This document shows, in pieces, positions 7,769-21,191 of a DNA stretch of 64,000 nucleotides. The first letter of the stretch is position 1. The number at the start of each line of letters is the position of its first letter. The DNA is taken from NCBI RefSeq assembly GCF_030271535.1, contig NZ_JASCXJ010000011.1, positions 62,001 to 126,000 of the forward strand. The letters run 5' to 3'. This DNA comes from Nocardiopsis sp. ATB16-24. Its GTDB lineage: Bacteria > Actinomycetota > Actinomycetes > Streptosporangiales > Streptosporangiaceae. The translations under genes were made by a program, and so were the position numbers. A model generated the notes under the pieces. The model did not search any database. It was not told where the DNA came from and was given only the letters and a program-made list of their open reading frames with translations.

Positions 7769-9226
7769 ATGCTGTTGGGCTCTGACACGGACCAGGAACT
7801 CGCGGTGCGGGTGGGGCGGGAGGAGATCGACCGCGAGGGACTGTGGTCCGCGGCCGCCGCCGTGGCCTCCCGGATCCACGGGGCCCGCGCCGTGGCGGTG
7901 CACGGCGCCCCCGACCTGTCCACGGTCGTCGCGGTCGTGGGCGCTCTGTCGGCCGGGGTGCCCGTGGTCCCGGTCCCCGCCGACGCGGGGATCGACGAGC
8001 GCCGCCACATCGTGCGCGACTCCGGCGCCGCCCTGTGGCTGGGTCCCCCTCAGGAGGGGGTCGATCTGCCGCACGTGCCCGTGGACCCCTCCGCACGTTC
8101 CCCGTTCACCCTGCCCGAACCCTCCCCCGACGCCACCGCGTTGATCATGTACACCTCCGGGACCACCGGCCCGCCCAAGGGCGCGGTCATCTCACGCCGT
8201 GCGGTGGCCGCCGACCTGGACGCGCTCGTCGACGCCTGGGACTGGACGCCTGAGGACGTGTTGGTGCACGGCCTGCCCCTGTTCCACGTGCACGGCCTGG
8301 TGCTGGGGGTACTGGGCGCCCTTCGCGTGGGCAGCCCCCTCCTGCACACCGTGCGGCCCTCCCCCGCCGCCTACGCCGCCGCGGCCGGGGCCCGCCCCTC
8401 AGGAAGCCTGTTCTTCGGTGTGCCGACCGTGTGGTCGCGCATCGCCCGCGATCCCGACAGCGCACGCGCCCTGGCCCGAGCGCGTCTGTTGGTGTCCGGC
8501 AGTGCCCCACTGCCCGACACGGTGGCCGAGGCACTGCGCAAGACGGCCGGGCACAGCCCCGTGGAGCGGTACGGGATGACCGAGACGCTGATCACCGTGG
8601 CCGCGCGCGCCGACGCGGCGCGACGTACCGGCTGGGTGGGCACGGCGCTGCCCGGGGTCACGACGCGGCTTCGGGACGAGCACGGCCGGCCCGTCCCCGA
8701 CGACGGTCGGAGCATCGGCGAGTTGCAGGTGCGCGGTGCCACCCTGTTCGAGGGCTATCTCGGTCTGCCGCGGGCCACCGCCGAGTCCTGGACCGAGGAC
8801 GGCTGGTTCCGTACGGGCGACGCGGCGGTGCGCGATCCCGAGGGCCTGCACCGGATCGTGGGGCGGATGTCGGTGGACATGATCAAGACCGGTGGTCACC
8901 GCGTGGGCGCCGGCGAGGTCGAGGCGGCCCTGCTCGGCCACCCCTCGGTGGTCGAGGCGGCGGTGGTGGGCGAGGCCGACGACGACCTCGGCCAGCGGAT
9001 CGTGGCCTACCTGGTGGGCGAGGACATCCGCCCCGAGTCCGTCATCGACTTCGTGGCCCGACGCCTGTCGGCGCACAAACGCCCGCGTGAGGTGCGCGTG
9101 GTGCGCGAGTTGCCGCGTAACGCGATGGGCAAGGTGCAGAAGAAGCTGTTGGAGGGCGCCGACGGTCCAGGGGCGTGCGAACACCGTCCCCGACCCGTCA
9201 GCCGAACACCTCCAGCAGCACGATGA
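7769..9226 (+). CDS. Malonyl-CoA synthetase-like acyl-CoA ligase (MatB family)
   Basis: 485 residues; ATG 7769 has ggaggga 7-12 bases upstream. It is a member of the ANL adenylating superfamily: phosphate-loop YTSGTTGPPKG near residue 130, PLFHVHGLVLG, the A5 motif ERYGMTET, the hinge YLGLP...FRTGDAA, and a C-terminal PRNAMGKVQKKL with the catalytic lysine. Overall sequence strongly resembles my recollection of Streptomyces MatB, which ligates malonate or methylmalonate to CoA, including the QGLPLFHVHGLVLG-like region. Substrate choice cannot be proven here. The 3' end overlaps the convergent small gene (9198-9374) by 29 bp. Confidence 0.9.
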   Translation: MLLGSDTDQELAVRVGREEIDREGLWSAAAAVASRIHGARAVAVHGAPDLSTVVAVVGALSAGVPVVPVPADAGIDERRHIVRDSGAALWLGPPQEGVDLPHVPVDPSARSPFTLPEPSPDATALIMYTSGTTGPPKGAVISRRAVAADLDALVDAWDWTPEDVLVHGLPLFHVHGLVLGVLGALRVGSPLLHTVRPSPAAYAAAAGARPSGSLFFGVPTVWSRIARDPDSARALARARLLVSGSAPLPDTVAEALRKTAGHSPVERYGMTETLITVAARADAARRTGWVGTALPGVTTRLRDEHGRPVPDDGRSIGELQVRGATLFEGYLGLPRATAESWTEDGWFRTGDAAVRDPEGLHRIVGRMSVDMIKTGGHRVGAGEVEAALLGHPSVVEAAVVGEADDDLGQRIVAYLVGEDIRPESVIDFVARRLSAHKRPREVRVVRELPRNAMGKVQKKLLEGADGPGACEHRPRPVSRTPPAAR

Positions 9227-9374
9227 CCAGTCCGATGACCAGCATCGCCACGAGCATGAAGTAACAGCCGACGTTCGCGGTGGGGCCGGGGTCCCGGGTG
9301 GGCCCTCGATGGATCTCGTTGGCGCCCTTGCCGCGCCCGGTGCGCCGACCCGACTTGCTCTTCTTCTTGGCCAT
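9198..9374 (-). CDS. Small single-pass membrane protein, 58 aa
   Basis: Begins at ATG 9374 after a GGAGAGGG ribosome site. The first 36 residues are very basic and hydrophilic (MAKKKSKSGRRTGRGKG). A C-terminal membrane segment follows (FMLVAMLVIGLVIVLLEVF), with a single cysteine just before it. It converges on and overlaps the end of the MatB gene. Function unknown. The strong ribosome site and clean charge-then-helix architecture support a real gene. Confidence 0.72.
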   Translation of the reverse strand: MAKKKSKSGRRTGRGKGANEIHRGPTRDPGPTANVGCYFMLVAMLVIGLVIVLLEVFG

Positions 9375-9507
9375 GTCCGGTCCCTCTCCTCACCGTGCCG
9401 CGTATGGTCCCTGTGGACTGAAGACCCTACGGCACGGGAGATCCGGCCTCCACCGGGCGTCCGCACGTTCCGCATCCCCGCGTCGAGGGGCCCACGACCC
9501 CCTTGAT

Positions 9508-9520
9508 TGGAATCATTCCA
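9508..9520 (+). promoter_or_regulatory. Fur-family operator
   Basis: TGGAAT-C-ATTCCA is a perfect 6+1+6 inverted repeat, 22 bases before the start of the Fur-family regulator gene and within an A/T-rich promoter-like stretch. This size and symmetry fit Fur/PerR-type boxes, so autoregulation of the regulator-catalase pair is likely. Confidence 0.65.
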
Positions 9521-9542
9521 GAAAAGCTGCTTTAATGGGGGC

Positions 9543-9962
9543 ATGCACCAAACGGAGACCGAGGCCCTTCTCCGGAATGCCTCGTTGCGCGTGACACGAC
9601 CACGGGTCGCGGTCCTGGATGCGGTCGGGGCCCACCCCCACGCCGATGCCGGCACCGTTCTCCAGGTCGTCCGCGACGAGCTCGGTGCAGTGTCCACCCA
9701 AGCGGTGTACGACGTGCTCAAGGCCCTGACCGACTCCGGACTCATCAGGCGGATCGAACCGGAGGGCTCACCCGCCCGCTACGAACGGCGCGTGGGCGAC
9801 AACCACCACCACGTGGTCTGCCGCGGCTGCGGCGCGATCGCCGACGTGGACTGTGCGACCGGCTCGGCCCCCTGCATGACGGGCTCCCAAGACCACGGTT
9901 TCGCCATAGACGAGGTCGAGGTCACCTACTGGGGCATCTGCCCCGACTGCCAGAAGCGCTGA
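9543..9962 (+). CDS. Fur-family transcriptional regulator (CatR/PerR-like)
   Basis: 139 residues. The N-terminal winged helix has a recognition region around [21 protein letters not shown] metal-binding dimerisation half contains HHH (88-90) and two structural-zinc CxxC pairs at Cys93/Cys96 and Cys133/Cys136. Start ATG 9543 is 22 bases after a palindromic operator; the longer in-frame start (9507) would lie inside that operator. It is followed 58 bp later by katA in the same direction, which fits peroxide-sensing repressors that control catalase. Metal identity (Fe, Mn or Ni) cannot be read from sequence. Confidence 0.9.
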   Translation: MHQTETEALLRNASLRVTRPRVAVLDAVGAHPHADAGTVLQVVRDELGAVSTQAVYDVLKALTDSGLIRRIEPEGSPARYERRVGDNHHHVVCRGCGAIADVDCATGSAPCMTGSQDHGFAIDEVEVTYWGICPDCQKR

Positions 9963-10020
9963 CGGCAGCCGGTGTCCTCACCACGGCACCACAAAGATCC
10001 CATCTCAGGACGAGGAATCG

Positions 10021-11520
10021 ATGACGCAGGACAACACCAAACCGCTGACCACCGCCGGCGGCGCCCCCGTCGCCAACAACCAGGACAGCCTGACGGCAGG
10101 CCCCCGCGGGCCGATGCTGCTCCAGGACCTGTGGTTCCTGGAGAAGCTCGCGCACTTCGACCGTGAGGTCATCCCCGAGCGTCGCATGCACGCCAAGGGT
10201 TCCGGCGCCTTCGGTACCTTCACCGTCACCCACGACATCACCAAGTACACCAAGGCCGCGATCTTCTCCGAGGTCGGCAAGAAGACCGAGATGTTCGCCC
10301 GCTTCTCCACCGTCGCCGGCGAGCGTGGCGCCGCCGACGCCGAGCGCGACATCCGCGGTTTCGCCCTGCGCTTCTACACCGAAGAGGGCAACTGGGACGT
10401 CGTCGGCAACAACACCCCGGTGTTCTTCTTCCGCGACCCGCTGAAGTTCCCCGACCTCAACCGCGCCGTCAAGCGCGACCCGCGCACCAACATGCGCTCC
10501 GCGGAGAACAACTGGGACTTTTGGACCAACCTCCCCGAGTCCCTGCACCAGGTCACCATCGTGATGTCCGACCGTGGCATCCCGGCCGGCTACCGCCACA
10601 TGCACGGCTTCGGCTCGCACACCTTCTCCTTCCTCAACGAGGCGGGCGAGCGCTTCTGGGTCAAGTTCCACTTCCGCACCCAGCAGGGCATCAAGAACCT
10701 CACCGACGAGGAGGCCGCCAAGGTCATCGCCGAGGACCGCGAGTCCTCCCAGCGCGACCTGTTCGAGGCCATCGAGCGGGGCGACTACCCCAAGTGGACG
10801 ATGTACGTCCAGATCATGCCCGAGGCGGAGGCCGCGGACTACCGCTTCCACCCCTTCGACCTCACCAAGGTCTGGTCCAAGAAGGACTACCCGCTCATCC
10901 CGGTCGGCGAGTTCGAGCTCAACCGCAACCCGGAGAACTACTTCGCGGACGTGGAGCAGGCCGCCTTCACCCCGGCCAACCTGGTCCCGGGCGTCGGCGT
11001 CTCCCCCGACCGCATGCTCCAGGGTCGTCTGTTCTCCTACGGTGACGCCGCTCGCTACCGTGTGGGCGTCAACCACCACCAGATCCCGGTGAACTACCCG
11101 CGTGGCGCCAAGCTGGTCAACACCTACCACCGCGACGGTGCCATGCGCGTGGACGGTAACCAGGGCGGCGTCCCGGGGATCGAACCCAACTCCTACGGCC
11201 GTTGGCAGGAGCAGCCCGCCTACGCCGAGCCCGCACTGGGCGTGGGCGCCAGCGCCGACCGGTTCGACTACCGCGAGGACGACGACAACTACTTCCAGCA
11301 GCCGGGCGACCTGTTCCGCCTGATGAACGCGGACGAGCAGCAGCGACTGTTCGAGAACACCGCGCGCGCGATCGACGGCGCCTCCCAGGCCACCATCGAG
11401 CGCCACATCAGCAACTGCACCAAGGCCGACCCGGCCTACGGTGAGGGTGTGCGCAAGGCCATCGAGGCCCTCCAGGCGGGCAAGGTCTCCTCGACCGACC
11501 CCAACTCCGACAGCGTCTGA
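10021..11520 (+). CDS. katA: Catalase, small-subunit haem type
   Basis: 499 residues, the usual length for clade 3 monofunctional catalases, which dismutate hydrogen peroxide in the cytoplasm. Essential residues are visible: distal His57 in [12 protein letters not shown], the distal Asn in VGNNTPVFF, and the proximal haem-ligand Tyr in [21 protein letters not shown]-site-like region is also present. It lies 58 bp downstream of a Fur-family regulator carrying a palindromic operator and is probably peroxide-inducible. A strong terminator follows, then a convergent ankyrin-repeat gene. Confidence 0.96.
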   Translation: MTQDNTKPLTTAGGAPVANNQDSLTAGPRGPMLLQDLWFLEKLAHFDREVIPERRMHAKGSGAFGTFTVTHDITKYTKAAIFSEVGKKTEMFARFSTVAGERGAADAERDIRGFALRFYTEEGNWDVVGNNTPVFFFRDPLKFPDLNRAVKRDPRTNMRSAENNWDFWTNLPESLHQVTIVMSDRGIPAGYRHMHGFGSHTFSFLNEAGERFWVKFHFRTQQGIKNLTDEEAAKVIAEDRESSQRDLFEAIERGDYPKWTMYVQIMPEAEAADYRFHPFDLTKVWSKKDYPLIPVGEFELNRNPENYFADVEQAAFTPANLVPGVGVSPDRMLQGRLFSYGDAARYRVGVNHHQIPVNYPRGAKLVNTYHRDGAMRVDGNQGGVPGIEPNSYGRWQEQPAYAEPALGVGASADRFDYREDDDNYFQQPGDLFRLMNADEQQRLFENTARAIDGASQATIERHISNCTKADPAYGEGVRKAIEALQAGKVSSTDPNSDSV

Positions 11521-11556
11521 GCAGTGCCTGACGGCCTGACCCGGACCTGATCCACC

Positions 11557-11585
11557 GAGCCGACGCGGCCCCGCCGCGTCGGCTC
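11557..11585. terminator. Terminator between katA and the ankyrin gene
   Basis: GAGCCGACGCGG at 11557-11568 and its complement at 11574-11585 form a 12-bp stem, followed on the plus strand by ggccctttt. It lies between convergent genes and may serve both. Confidence 0.82.
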
Positions 11586-11605
11586 GGCCCTTTTCGGGAA
11601 CCGGC

Positions 11606-11983
11606 TCAGGGCAGCAGGTGGGCGCGACCGAACATCTGGGCCGTGGCACGGGCGCTGGGCGTGCCCGCGTCGAGGTCGGCGCCCGCGGCGACGAGCATCG
11701 CCACGACCGCCTCCTCCCCCTTGAAGAGCGCACCGGCCACAGGGGTCTGGTCCCGATCGTTGCGCAGGTCCACGTCGGCCCCGCGCTCGACCAGCGCGCG
11801 CACCGTCTCCTCCTGCCCGTGGTAGGCGGCGAGCATCACCAGGCTGTTGCCCTGCTCGTCACGGGTGTCCACGGGCAGACCGTGGTCGAGGAACTCCAAC
11901 AGCTCCTCGGTACGCCCTTCCCGGGCGAGGTCCATGGCCAGGGCGATGACGCGGCCGGTCTGCTCTGGTGAGAGTTCGTTCAT
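11606..11983 (-). CDS. Ankyrin-repeat protein
   Basis: 125 residues with about three ankyrin repeats, shown by spaced patterns such as GNSLVMLAAYHGQEETVRALVERGADV and TPVAGALFKGEEAVVAMLVAAGADL. No signal peptide or membrane helix. It is convergent with katA. In Pseudomonas an ankyrin protein (AnkB) is encoded beside a catalase and supports its activity, so a catalase-linked role is possible here. That link is inference from neighbourhood and family only. Confidence 0.87.
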   Translation of the reverse strand: MNELSPEQTGRVIALAMDLAREGRTEELLEFLDHGLPVDTRDEQGNSLVMLAAYHGQEETVRALVERGADVDLRNDRDQTPVAGALFKGEEAVVAMLVAAGADLDAGTPSARATAQMFGRAHLLP

Positions 11984-12235
11984 GGACCCATGCTAGAAGC
12001 GCCGCCCCGCGTCGAGCACGCTCGCCGAGACGGCGGGGCGGTCCGCCGCGCCGTGGCCGTCGACCTTGGGCGGGACAGCGGACCCGCGCTCTCGTAACGG
12101 CACCGCGGCGCGGTCCACCGCCACTGCGAAGGGCATGCGGTTCTGCCACCTCCGGCCGAGGGCGGGCCCGTTCGCGGAGCCGCGCCGAATCAGGCCGGCC
12201 CCGTGTCCACTACTCGGTACTTTCCCTTCACGCTC

Positions 12236-12360
12236 TCCGAAATCTTTCCGGAAGACACGCTGCCAGGTAGCGAATGCCCCTGTGCACAAGGCGGATAGCA
12301 GGCATGTCGCTCCGCCGCCGCCACACTCCCGCACATCTGCGTCCGGAATTTTCCGGAAGA
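12236..12360 (+). promoter_or_regulatory. Two repeated sites upstream of the xylanase gene
   Basis: TCCGAAATCTTTCCGGAAGA (12236-12255) and TCCGGAATTTTCCGGAAGA (12342-12360) are near-identical and partly palindromic (TCCGGAA...TTCCGGA). The second is followed at 12364 by TTGACA, a plausible -35, although no good -10 is visible 17 bases on. Paired operators upstream of a polysaccharide hydrolase suggest a sugar-responsive repressor. The gap 11984-12528 otherwise shows no gene. Confidence 0.5.
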
Positions 12361-12528
12361 TTATTGACAACATGAGGTGCCGGATGGACACTGTCAGCAC
12401 CGACAGCACTCACCCGCTGTCAGCGTGTGTCACCCACCGCGACCCGAGTCCGGGACGGCTTCCGCTCCGGGACCACCCCCTCAGGTCGCACCACCCCCCA
12501 TCGGTCCTCTTACAGAGGAAGCACACAC

Positions 12529-13545
12529 ATGAACCACTCCTCCACACGACCCCGGAACCGCGTACGCGGCCGCGCCGGACAGTTCCTCGGACGTGTCTGC
12601 GCGGTCGCGGTTGCGATGGTCACGGCCATGGCGCTGCTGCCCGGCGTCGCCGCCGCCCAGACCGTCAACTCCAACCAGACCGGCAACCACGGCGGCTACT
12701 TCTACTCGTTCTGGACCGACAGCCCCGGCACGGTCTCCATGCAGATGGGCTCCGGCGGCAACTACAGCACCTCCTGGAGCAACACCGGCAACTTCGTCGC
12801 CGGCAAGGGTTGGGCCACCGGCGGACGCAGGGCCGTGACCTACTCGGGCACCTTCAACCCGTCCGGCAACGCCTACCTGACCCTCTACGGGTGGACCCGG
12901 AACCCACTCGTGGAGTACTACGTCGTCGACAACTGGGGCACCTACCGGCCTACGGGAGACTTCATGGGCACGGTCACCAGCGACGGCGGCACCTACGACA
13001 TCTACCGAACGATGCGCTACAACGCCCCCTCCATCGAGGGCACCGCGACCTTCCCCCAGTACTGGAGCGTCCGACAGTCCAAGCGGACCGGCGGAACCAT
13101 CACCTCCGGCAACCACTTCGACGCCTGGGCCCGCGCCGGGATGAACCTGGGCAGCCACGACTACATGATCATGGCGACCGAGGGTTACCAGAGCAGCGGC
13201 AACTCCAACATCACGGTCGGCTCCTCCGGTGGCGGTGGTGGCGGTGGTGGCGGCGGAAACCCCGATCCCGGGAACCCGGGCGGTTGCACCGCGACCCTCT
13301 CCGCCGGCCAGCAGTGGAACGACCGCTACAACCTCAACGTCTCGGTGTCCGGCTCCAACAACTGGACCGTGACGATGAACGTCCCCCAACCCGCTGAGAT
13401 CATCGCCACCTGGAACATCAGTGCCAACTGGCCCAGCTCCCAGGTGTTGACCGCCCGCCCCAACGGCAACGGCAACAACTGGGGTGTCACCGTCAAGCAC
13501 AACGGCAACTGGACCTGGCCTACCGTCTCCTGTAGCGCGAACTGA
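12529..13545 (+). CDS. Secreted endo-1,4-beta-xylanase, GH11 with CBM2
   Basis: 338 residues. A signal peptide with basic N-terminus ends near AAAQ (residue 42). The GH11 jelly-roll catalytic domain (about 45-235) has the nucleophile Glu in [10 protein letters not shown], the acid/base Glu in [10 protein letters not shown], and typical [10 protein letters not shown] and GKGWATGG stretches. A poly-Gly/Pro linker follows. The C-terminal CBM2 (about 250-338) has terminal cysteines that probably bond and surface Trp residues. It hydrolyses xylan outside the cell, with CBM2 anchoring to crystalline polysaccharide. ATG 12529 follows an agagga ribosome site; two putative operators lie upstream. Confidence 0.95.
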   Translation: MNHSSTRPRNRVRGRAGQFLGRVCAVAVAMVTAMALLPGVAAAQTVNSNQTGNHGGYFYSFWTDSPGTVSMQMGSGGNYSTSWSNTGNFVAGKGWATGGRRAVTYSGTFNPSGNAYLTLYGWTRNPLVEYYVVDNWGTYRPTGDFMGTVTSDGGTYDIYRTMRYNAPSIEGTATFPQYWSVRQSKRTGGTITSGNHFDAWARAGMNLGSHDYMIMATEGYQSSGNSNITVGSSGGGGGGGGGGNPDPGNPGGCTATLSAGQQWNDRYNLNVSVSGSNNWTVTMNVPQPAEIIATWNISANWPSSQVLTARPNGNGNNWGVTVKHNGNWTWPTVSCSAN

Positions 13546-13576
13546 TCCCTGACCACGGGTGACACCGCACCTGAAG

Positions 13577-13603
13577 GGCGCGGCGGCCTCAAGCCGCCGC
13601 GCC
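13577..13603 (+). terminator. Terminator of the xylanase gene
   Basis: GGCGCGGCGGC at 13577-13587, a 5-base loop, and its exact complement at 13593-13603. Confidence 0.75.
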
Positions 13604-14098
13604 ACACCCGTGCCCGGGTCGGGCGGCGCCGCCGTCGGGGAACCGTGGCAAGGCGCCCACCGCCTGGCGCGCTCGCGCCATGAACGGCGTGGAGGCGCTA
13701 CCTCGGGCTGACACGCGGTGCCGTGTCCCCGCGTCCTGGGGTCCGTTCGGCCGATCAGATGGTGGGCGGATGCGGTTCTATCGCAGCGCGCACGAGGGGA
13801 GACTCGTCACGGACCGCTTCTCCGGTACCCCCGGCCAGAACGTGAGACCGCCCGGGAATCTCCGACCCGACGGGCACAGGGGCCATCGCGCTTCCGGTCG
13901 TCGGAACCCGTAGGTGTACGGGTTCATGGTGCACCGAGTGTTCTGCGATAGAGGAGCTTTTCTGTTGGAGTACGCACAAAACGCCACCTTTATACCGTAG
14001 ATCATGGTGGGGGGAGAAAGAAACCGTTCCCGGTCGTACCCCACCACGTCGCGGGTGTCAGGCGTGGGCCCGTCCCCGCTGGGGAGGACCCACCCCTG
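13604..14098. other. Non-coding gap
   Basis: About 500 bp between the xylanase and the UvrA-like gene. The segment 13900-14040 has lower GC than its neighbours. Short open frames exist, but none has both a ribosome site and believable protein composition. I see nothing else. Confidence 0.4.
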
Positions 14099-16495
<2,397 letters not shown>

Positions 16496-16524
16496 CGTGC
16501 TCTCCGTCCGTGAGCGGCTCCGGC

Positions 16525-16935
16525 TCAGCGCTGTTCCTGGATGCGGATCATGTTCCCCGCGGGGTCGCGGAAGGCACAGTCGCGCACGCCGTAGGGCTGG
16601 TCGACCGGTTCCTGGACGACCTCGCCTCCGGCGGCCTCCACTTTCTCGAAGACCCCGTCGAGGTCGGTGGTGGCCAGGATGAGGCCGGCGTAGGTGCCCT
16701 TGGCCATCATCTCGGCGATGGTGCGACGCTCGTCGTCGGTGATGCCGGGGTCGGCGGCGGGCGGGGTCAGGACGATGGAGGTGTCCGGCTTGCCCACGGG
16801 ACCGACCGTGATCCAGCGCATCCCGTCGTATCCGACGTCGTTACGGACCTCGAAGCCCAGGGCGTCGCGGTAGAAGGCCACAGAGGCCTCGGGGTCGTTG
16901 TGCGGAAGGAATCCGGCGTGAATGGTGATGTCCAT
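16525..16935 (-). CDS. VOC-fold protein (glyoxalase/bleomycin-resistance family)
   Basis: 136 residues with two beta-alpha-beta-beta-beta units. The first begins ITIHAGFLPHNDPEASVAFYRDALGF; the second contains the conserved YGVRDCAFRDPAGNMIRI ending. Similar proteins bind small aromatic drugs or act as metal-dependent lyases. ATG 16935 is chosen; a GTG at 16944 overlaps the stop of the upstream regulator as GTGA and could be used instead. Flanked by an AraC regulator and a UvrA-like ATPase in the same direction, which suggests detoxification of, or resistance to, a DNA-active compound. Confidence 0.88.
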   Translation of the reverse strand: MDITIHAGFLPHNDPEASVAFYRDALGFEVRNDVGYDGMRWITVGPVGKPDTSIVLTPPAADPGITDDERRTIAEMMAKGTYAGLILATTDLDGVFEKVEAAGGEVVQEPVDQPYGVRDCAFRDPAGNMIRIQEQR

Positions 16936-16940
16936 GACGC

Positions 16941-17390
16941 TCACGCTAGAGGCGGTTCGGGCATCCGCGCTTCTTGATTCCTGATCGGTCTGGTCATCTG
17001 TTTGGCCACGCACGGCGGCATTCCCGCCGTCGCGCGTGCCGCCCGGCGACGGTAGACGCTGGGCGGCACGCCGACCAGTTCGGTGAAGCGGGTGCTGAAG
17101 GTGCCCAGGGAGGAGCAGCCCACCGTGAAGCAGACCTCGGTGACGCTGAGGTCGCCGCGGCGCAGCAGGGCCATGGCGCGCTCGATGCGCCGTGTCATGA
17201 GGTAGGAGTACGGAGACTCGCCGTAGGCGCCGCGGAACCGGCGACTGAGGTGACCGGCCGACATGTTCACTCCACGAGCGAGCGCCTCGACGTCCAGCGG
17301 CTGCGCGTACTCCCGGTCGATCCGGTCCCGGACACGACGCAGCAGGGCCAGGTCGCGAAGATACGAGGCTTCGACGAACGTACTGCTCAT
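16941..17390 (-). CDS. AraC-family transcriptional regulator (DNA-binding domain only)
   Basis: 149 residues, nearly all a single AraC/XylS two-HTH domain: ALARGVNMSAGHLSRRF and VTEVCFTVGCSSLGTFSTRFTELVGVPPSVYRRR. There is no sensor domain, as in small SoxS/MarA/Rob-type or VOC-linked regulators. ATG 17390 (MSSTFVEASYL) is preferred over 17417. Its end touches the downstream VOC gene, so it heads a regulator-VOC-UvrA-like operon that it probably controls. Confidence 0.9.
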   Translation of the reverse strand: MSSTFVEASYLRDLALLRRVRDRIDREYAQPLDVEALARGVNMSAGHLSRRFRGAYGESPYSYLMTRRIERAMALLRRGDLSVTEVCFTVGCSSLGTFSTRFTELVGVPPSVYRRRAARATAGMPPCVAKQMTRPIRNQEARMPEPPLA

Positions 17391-17745
17391 CTGGTGATGA
17401 TGCCATGTGGCACCCACATTTCACAGTGTCGTCGCGGTGGGCGGGGAAGGCGCCCCAAACCCCACCCGGCGTCGCAAACCGTCTCTCCGGTGTCCTTCCG
17501 GGACGGGCCTCCCCGACGCCGGCGGGCCCGCCTTTGAGCGGTGGACGTTCCGACGCCCGTACTCCGACAGCACGCGGGCCGGACACAAGTCGGGTACACG
17601 GATGCTCACTCTCCGAAACATTCCTGCTTCGATCGTCCTGGGTCGGGTAGTCGCACGCCGTGACGGCCCGGCACGAGTGTCGGGCCGTGGTGGCGCGTCC
17701 GCTGGACGTGCGCCGGCGAACACGCATCCGTGAAGGGAAACCATC
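17391..17745. other. Intergenic region between divergent AraC and katE genes
   Basis: About 355 bp that must hold both promoters. I could not pick a convincing -35/-10 pair or palindrome. The katE ribosome site (gaaggga) lies about 10 bases before ATG 17746. Confidence 0.4.
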
Positions 17746-20022
<2,277 letters not shown>

Positions 20023-20074
20023 CCACGGGCTACGGGCGACCCGCCCGTGGGACCGCGGGGCGAGAAGAAGAGAA

Positions 20075-20116
20075 GACCCCTTGGCGTCGGCCGGATCCGG
20101 CCGACGCCAAGGGGTC
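20075..20116. terminator. 42-bp perfect palindrome after katE
   Basis: Bases 20075-20095 and 20096-20116 are exact reverse complements with no spacer (outer arm GACCCCTTGGCG, centre CCGGATCCGG). As RNA this gives a stem of about 19 bp with a 4-base loop. A purine-rich run lies just before it, which reads as a U/C-rich tract on the minus strand. It lies 53 bp after the katE stop, and the most economical reading is a bidirectional terminator. The rest of the gap 20023-20380 shows no gene. Confidence 0.8.
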
Positions 20117-20380
20117 CACCACATCCGTGCCGGACCCGGCCTCCTCAATGGGGCTTCCTTGGCATCCGTGCCTGTCCGCACGCGTCCTCCGCACTCCGGG
20201 GCGCAGCCGGTCGACACAGGTCGATCCCGCCCACGGTCCGTCCGGCCCTATGCTGTCCCACGTAAGTTACTCGCCGGTAGGACCGAGGTGGGACCGCCGT
20301 CCCACCGTTGCGTACCGCGGGCGGGAAGGGTCGACCCCGGCTCCACGCCCCGCCCCTCCCCCATACGACAAGGAGTGCCC

Positions 20381-21049
20381 ATGCCACTGCTCGAACGCCA
20401 CGACGAGGTCCTCGTTCTGGAACTGGGCGACGGAGAGAACCGTTTCCACCCCGACTGGATCGCCTCGGTCAACACCGCCCTGGACGAGGCCGAGCAGGTA
20501 CAGGGGTCCCGCGCCCTGGTCACGGCCGCCACCGGCAAGTTCTACTCCAACGGCCTGGACCTGGAGTGGCTGATGGCCAACCCCGACCGGCACAGGGAGT
20601 ACGTCGTCAGCGTCCATCACCTCTTCGCGCGGCTGTTGGCTCTGCCCATGCCCACCGTGGCGGCCCTTCAGGGTCACACCTTCGCCGCCGGCGCGATGTT
20701 CTCCCTTGCCCACGACCTGCGCGTGATGCGTGCCGACAGGGGCTACTGGTGCCTGCCCGAGGCCGACATCGACATCCCCTTCACCCCGGCCATGTCCGCG
20801 CTCATCCAGGCCCGGCTGACACCGCGGACCGCCCATGAGGCGATGGTGACCGCCCGTCGTTACGGCGGCCACGACGCCGCCACCGCAGGCATCGTGGACC
20901 ATGCGGTGGACGAGGACGCCGTGCGCTCCACCGCCGTCGAACTGGCCCGTTCCCTGGCCGCCAAGGACGCCGCCACCCTGGGCACCATCAAGTCCCGCAT
21001 GTACGCTCCCGCCCTGGAGCTGCTGCGGCAGGACGATCCCGTCATCTGA
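20381..21049 (+). CDS. Enoyl-CoA hydratase/isomerase family protein
   Basis: 222 residues, short for the crotonase fold (usual 250-280). ATG 20381 follows aaggag. Crotonase features are visible: the first oxyanion-hole region ATGKFYSNGLDLEWL and the second GHTFAAGAMFSLAHDLRVMR. The Asp/Glu acid-base positions are not clearly those of hydratases; the segment CLPEADIDIPFTPAMSALI resembles delta3,delta2-enoyl-CoA isomerase-like members. It probably acts on acyl-CoA in the cytoplasm; the reaction is uncertain. A single gene with its own terminator. Confidence 0.85.
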   Translation: MPLLERHDEVLVLELGDGENRFHPDWIASVNTALDEAEQVQGSRALVTAATGKFYSNGLDLEWLMANPDRHREYVVSVHHLFARLLALPMPTVAALQGHTFAAGAMFSLAHDLRVMRADRGYWCLPEADIDIPFTPAMSALIQARLTPRTAHEAMVTARRYGGHDAATAGIVDHAVDEDAVRSTAVELARSLAAKDAATLGTIKSRMYAPALELLRQDDPVI

Positions 21050-21100
21050 ATCGCCCGAACCCACCCGCGGACTCACGACCGGTGGAGTCCCGGTGTCGAC

Positions 21101-21140
21101 GGAGCGGCCCGCCCGGCCCGTGAGCCGGGCGGGCCGCTCC
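21101..21140. terminator. Terminator, 17-bp perfect stem
   Basis: GGAGCGGCCCGCCCGGC at 21101-21117, a 6-base loop, and its complement at 21124-21140. It lies between the convergent enoyl-CoA hydratase and MmcQ/YjbR-like genes. Confidence 0.85.
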
Positions 21141-21191
21141 GCACCACGAAACCACTCACGCCGCGACGCGGCGGGGCGACCGACGGGCCGG

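Noticed and set aside
9922-11733. 603-codon minus-strand open frame opposite katA
   Set aside because: Low-complexity Val/Gly/Asp composition antisense to an unmistakable catalase.
13778-14047. 89-codon minus-strand frame with more natural composition
   Set aside because: No ribosome site and no recognisable pattern; insufficient support in a lower-GC gap.
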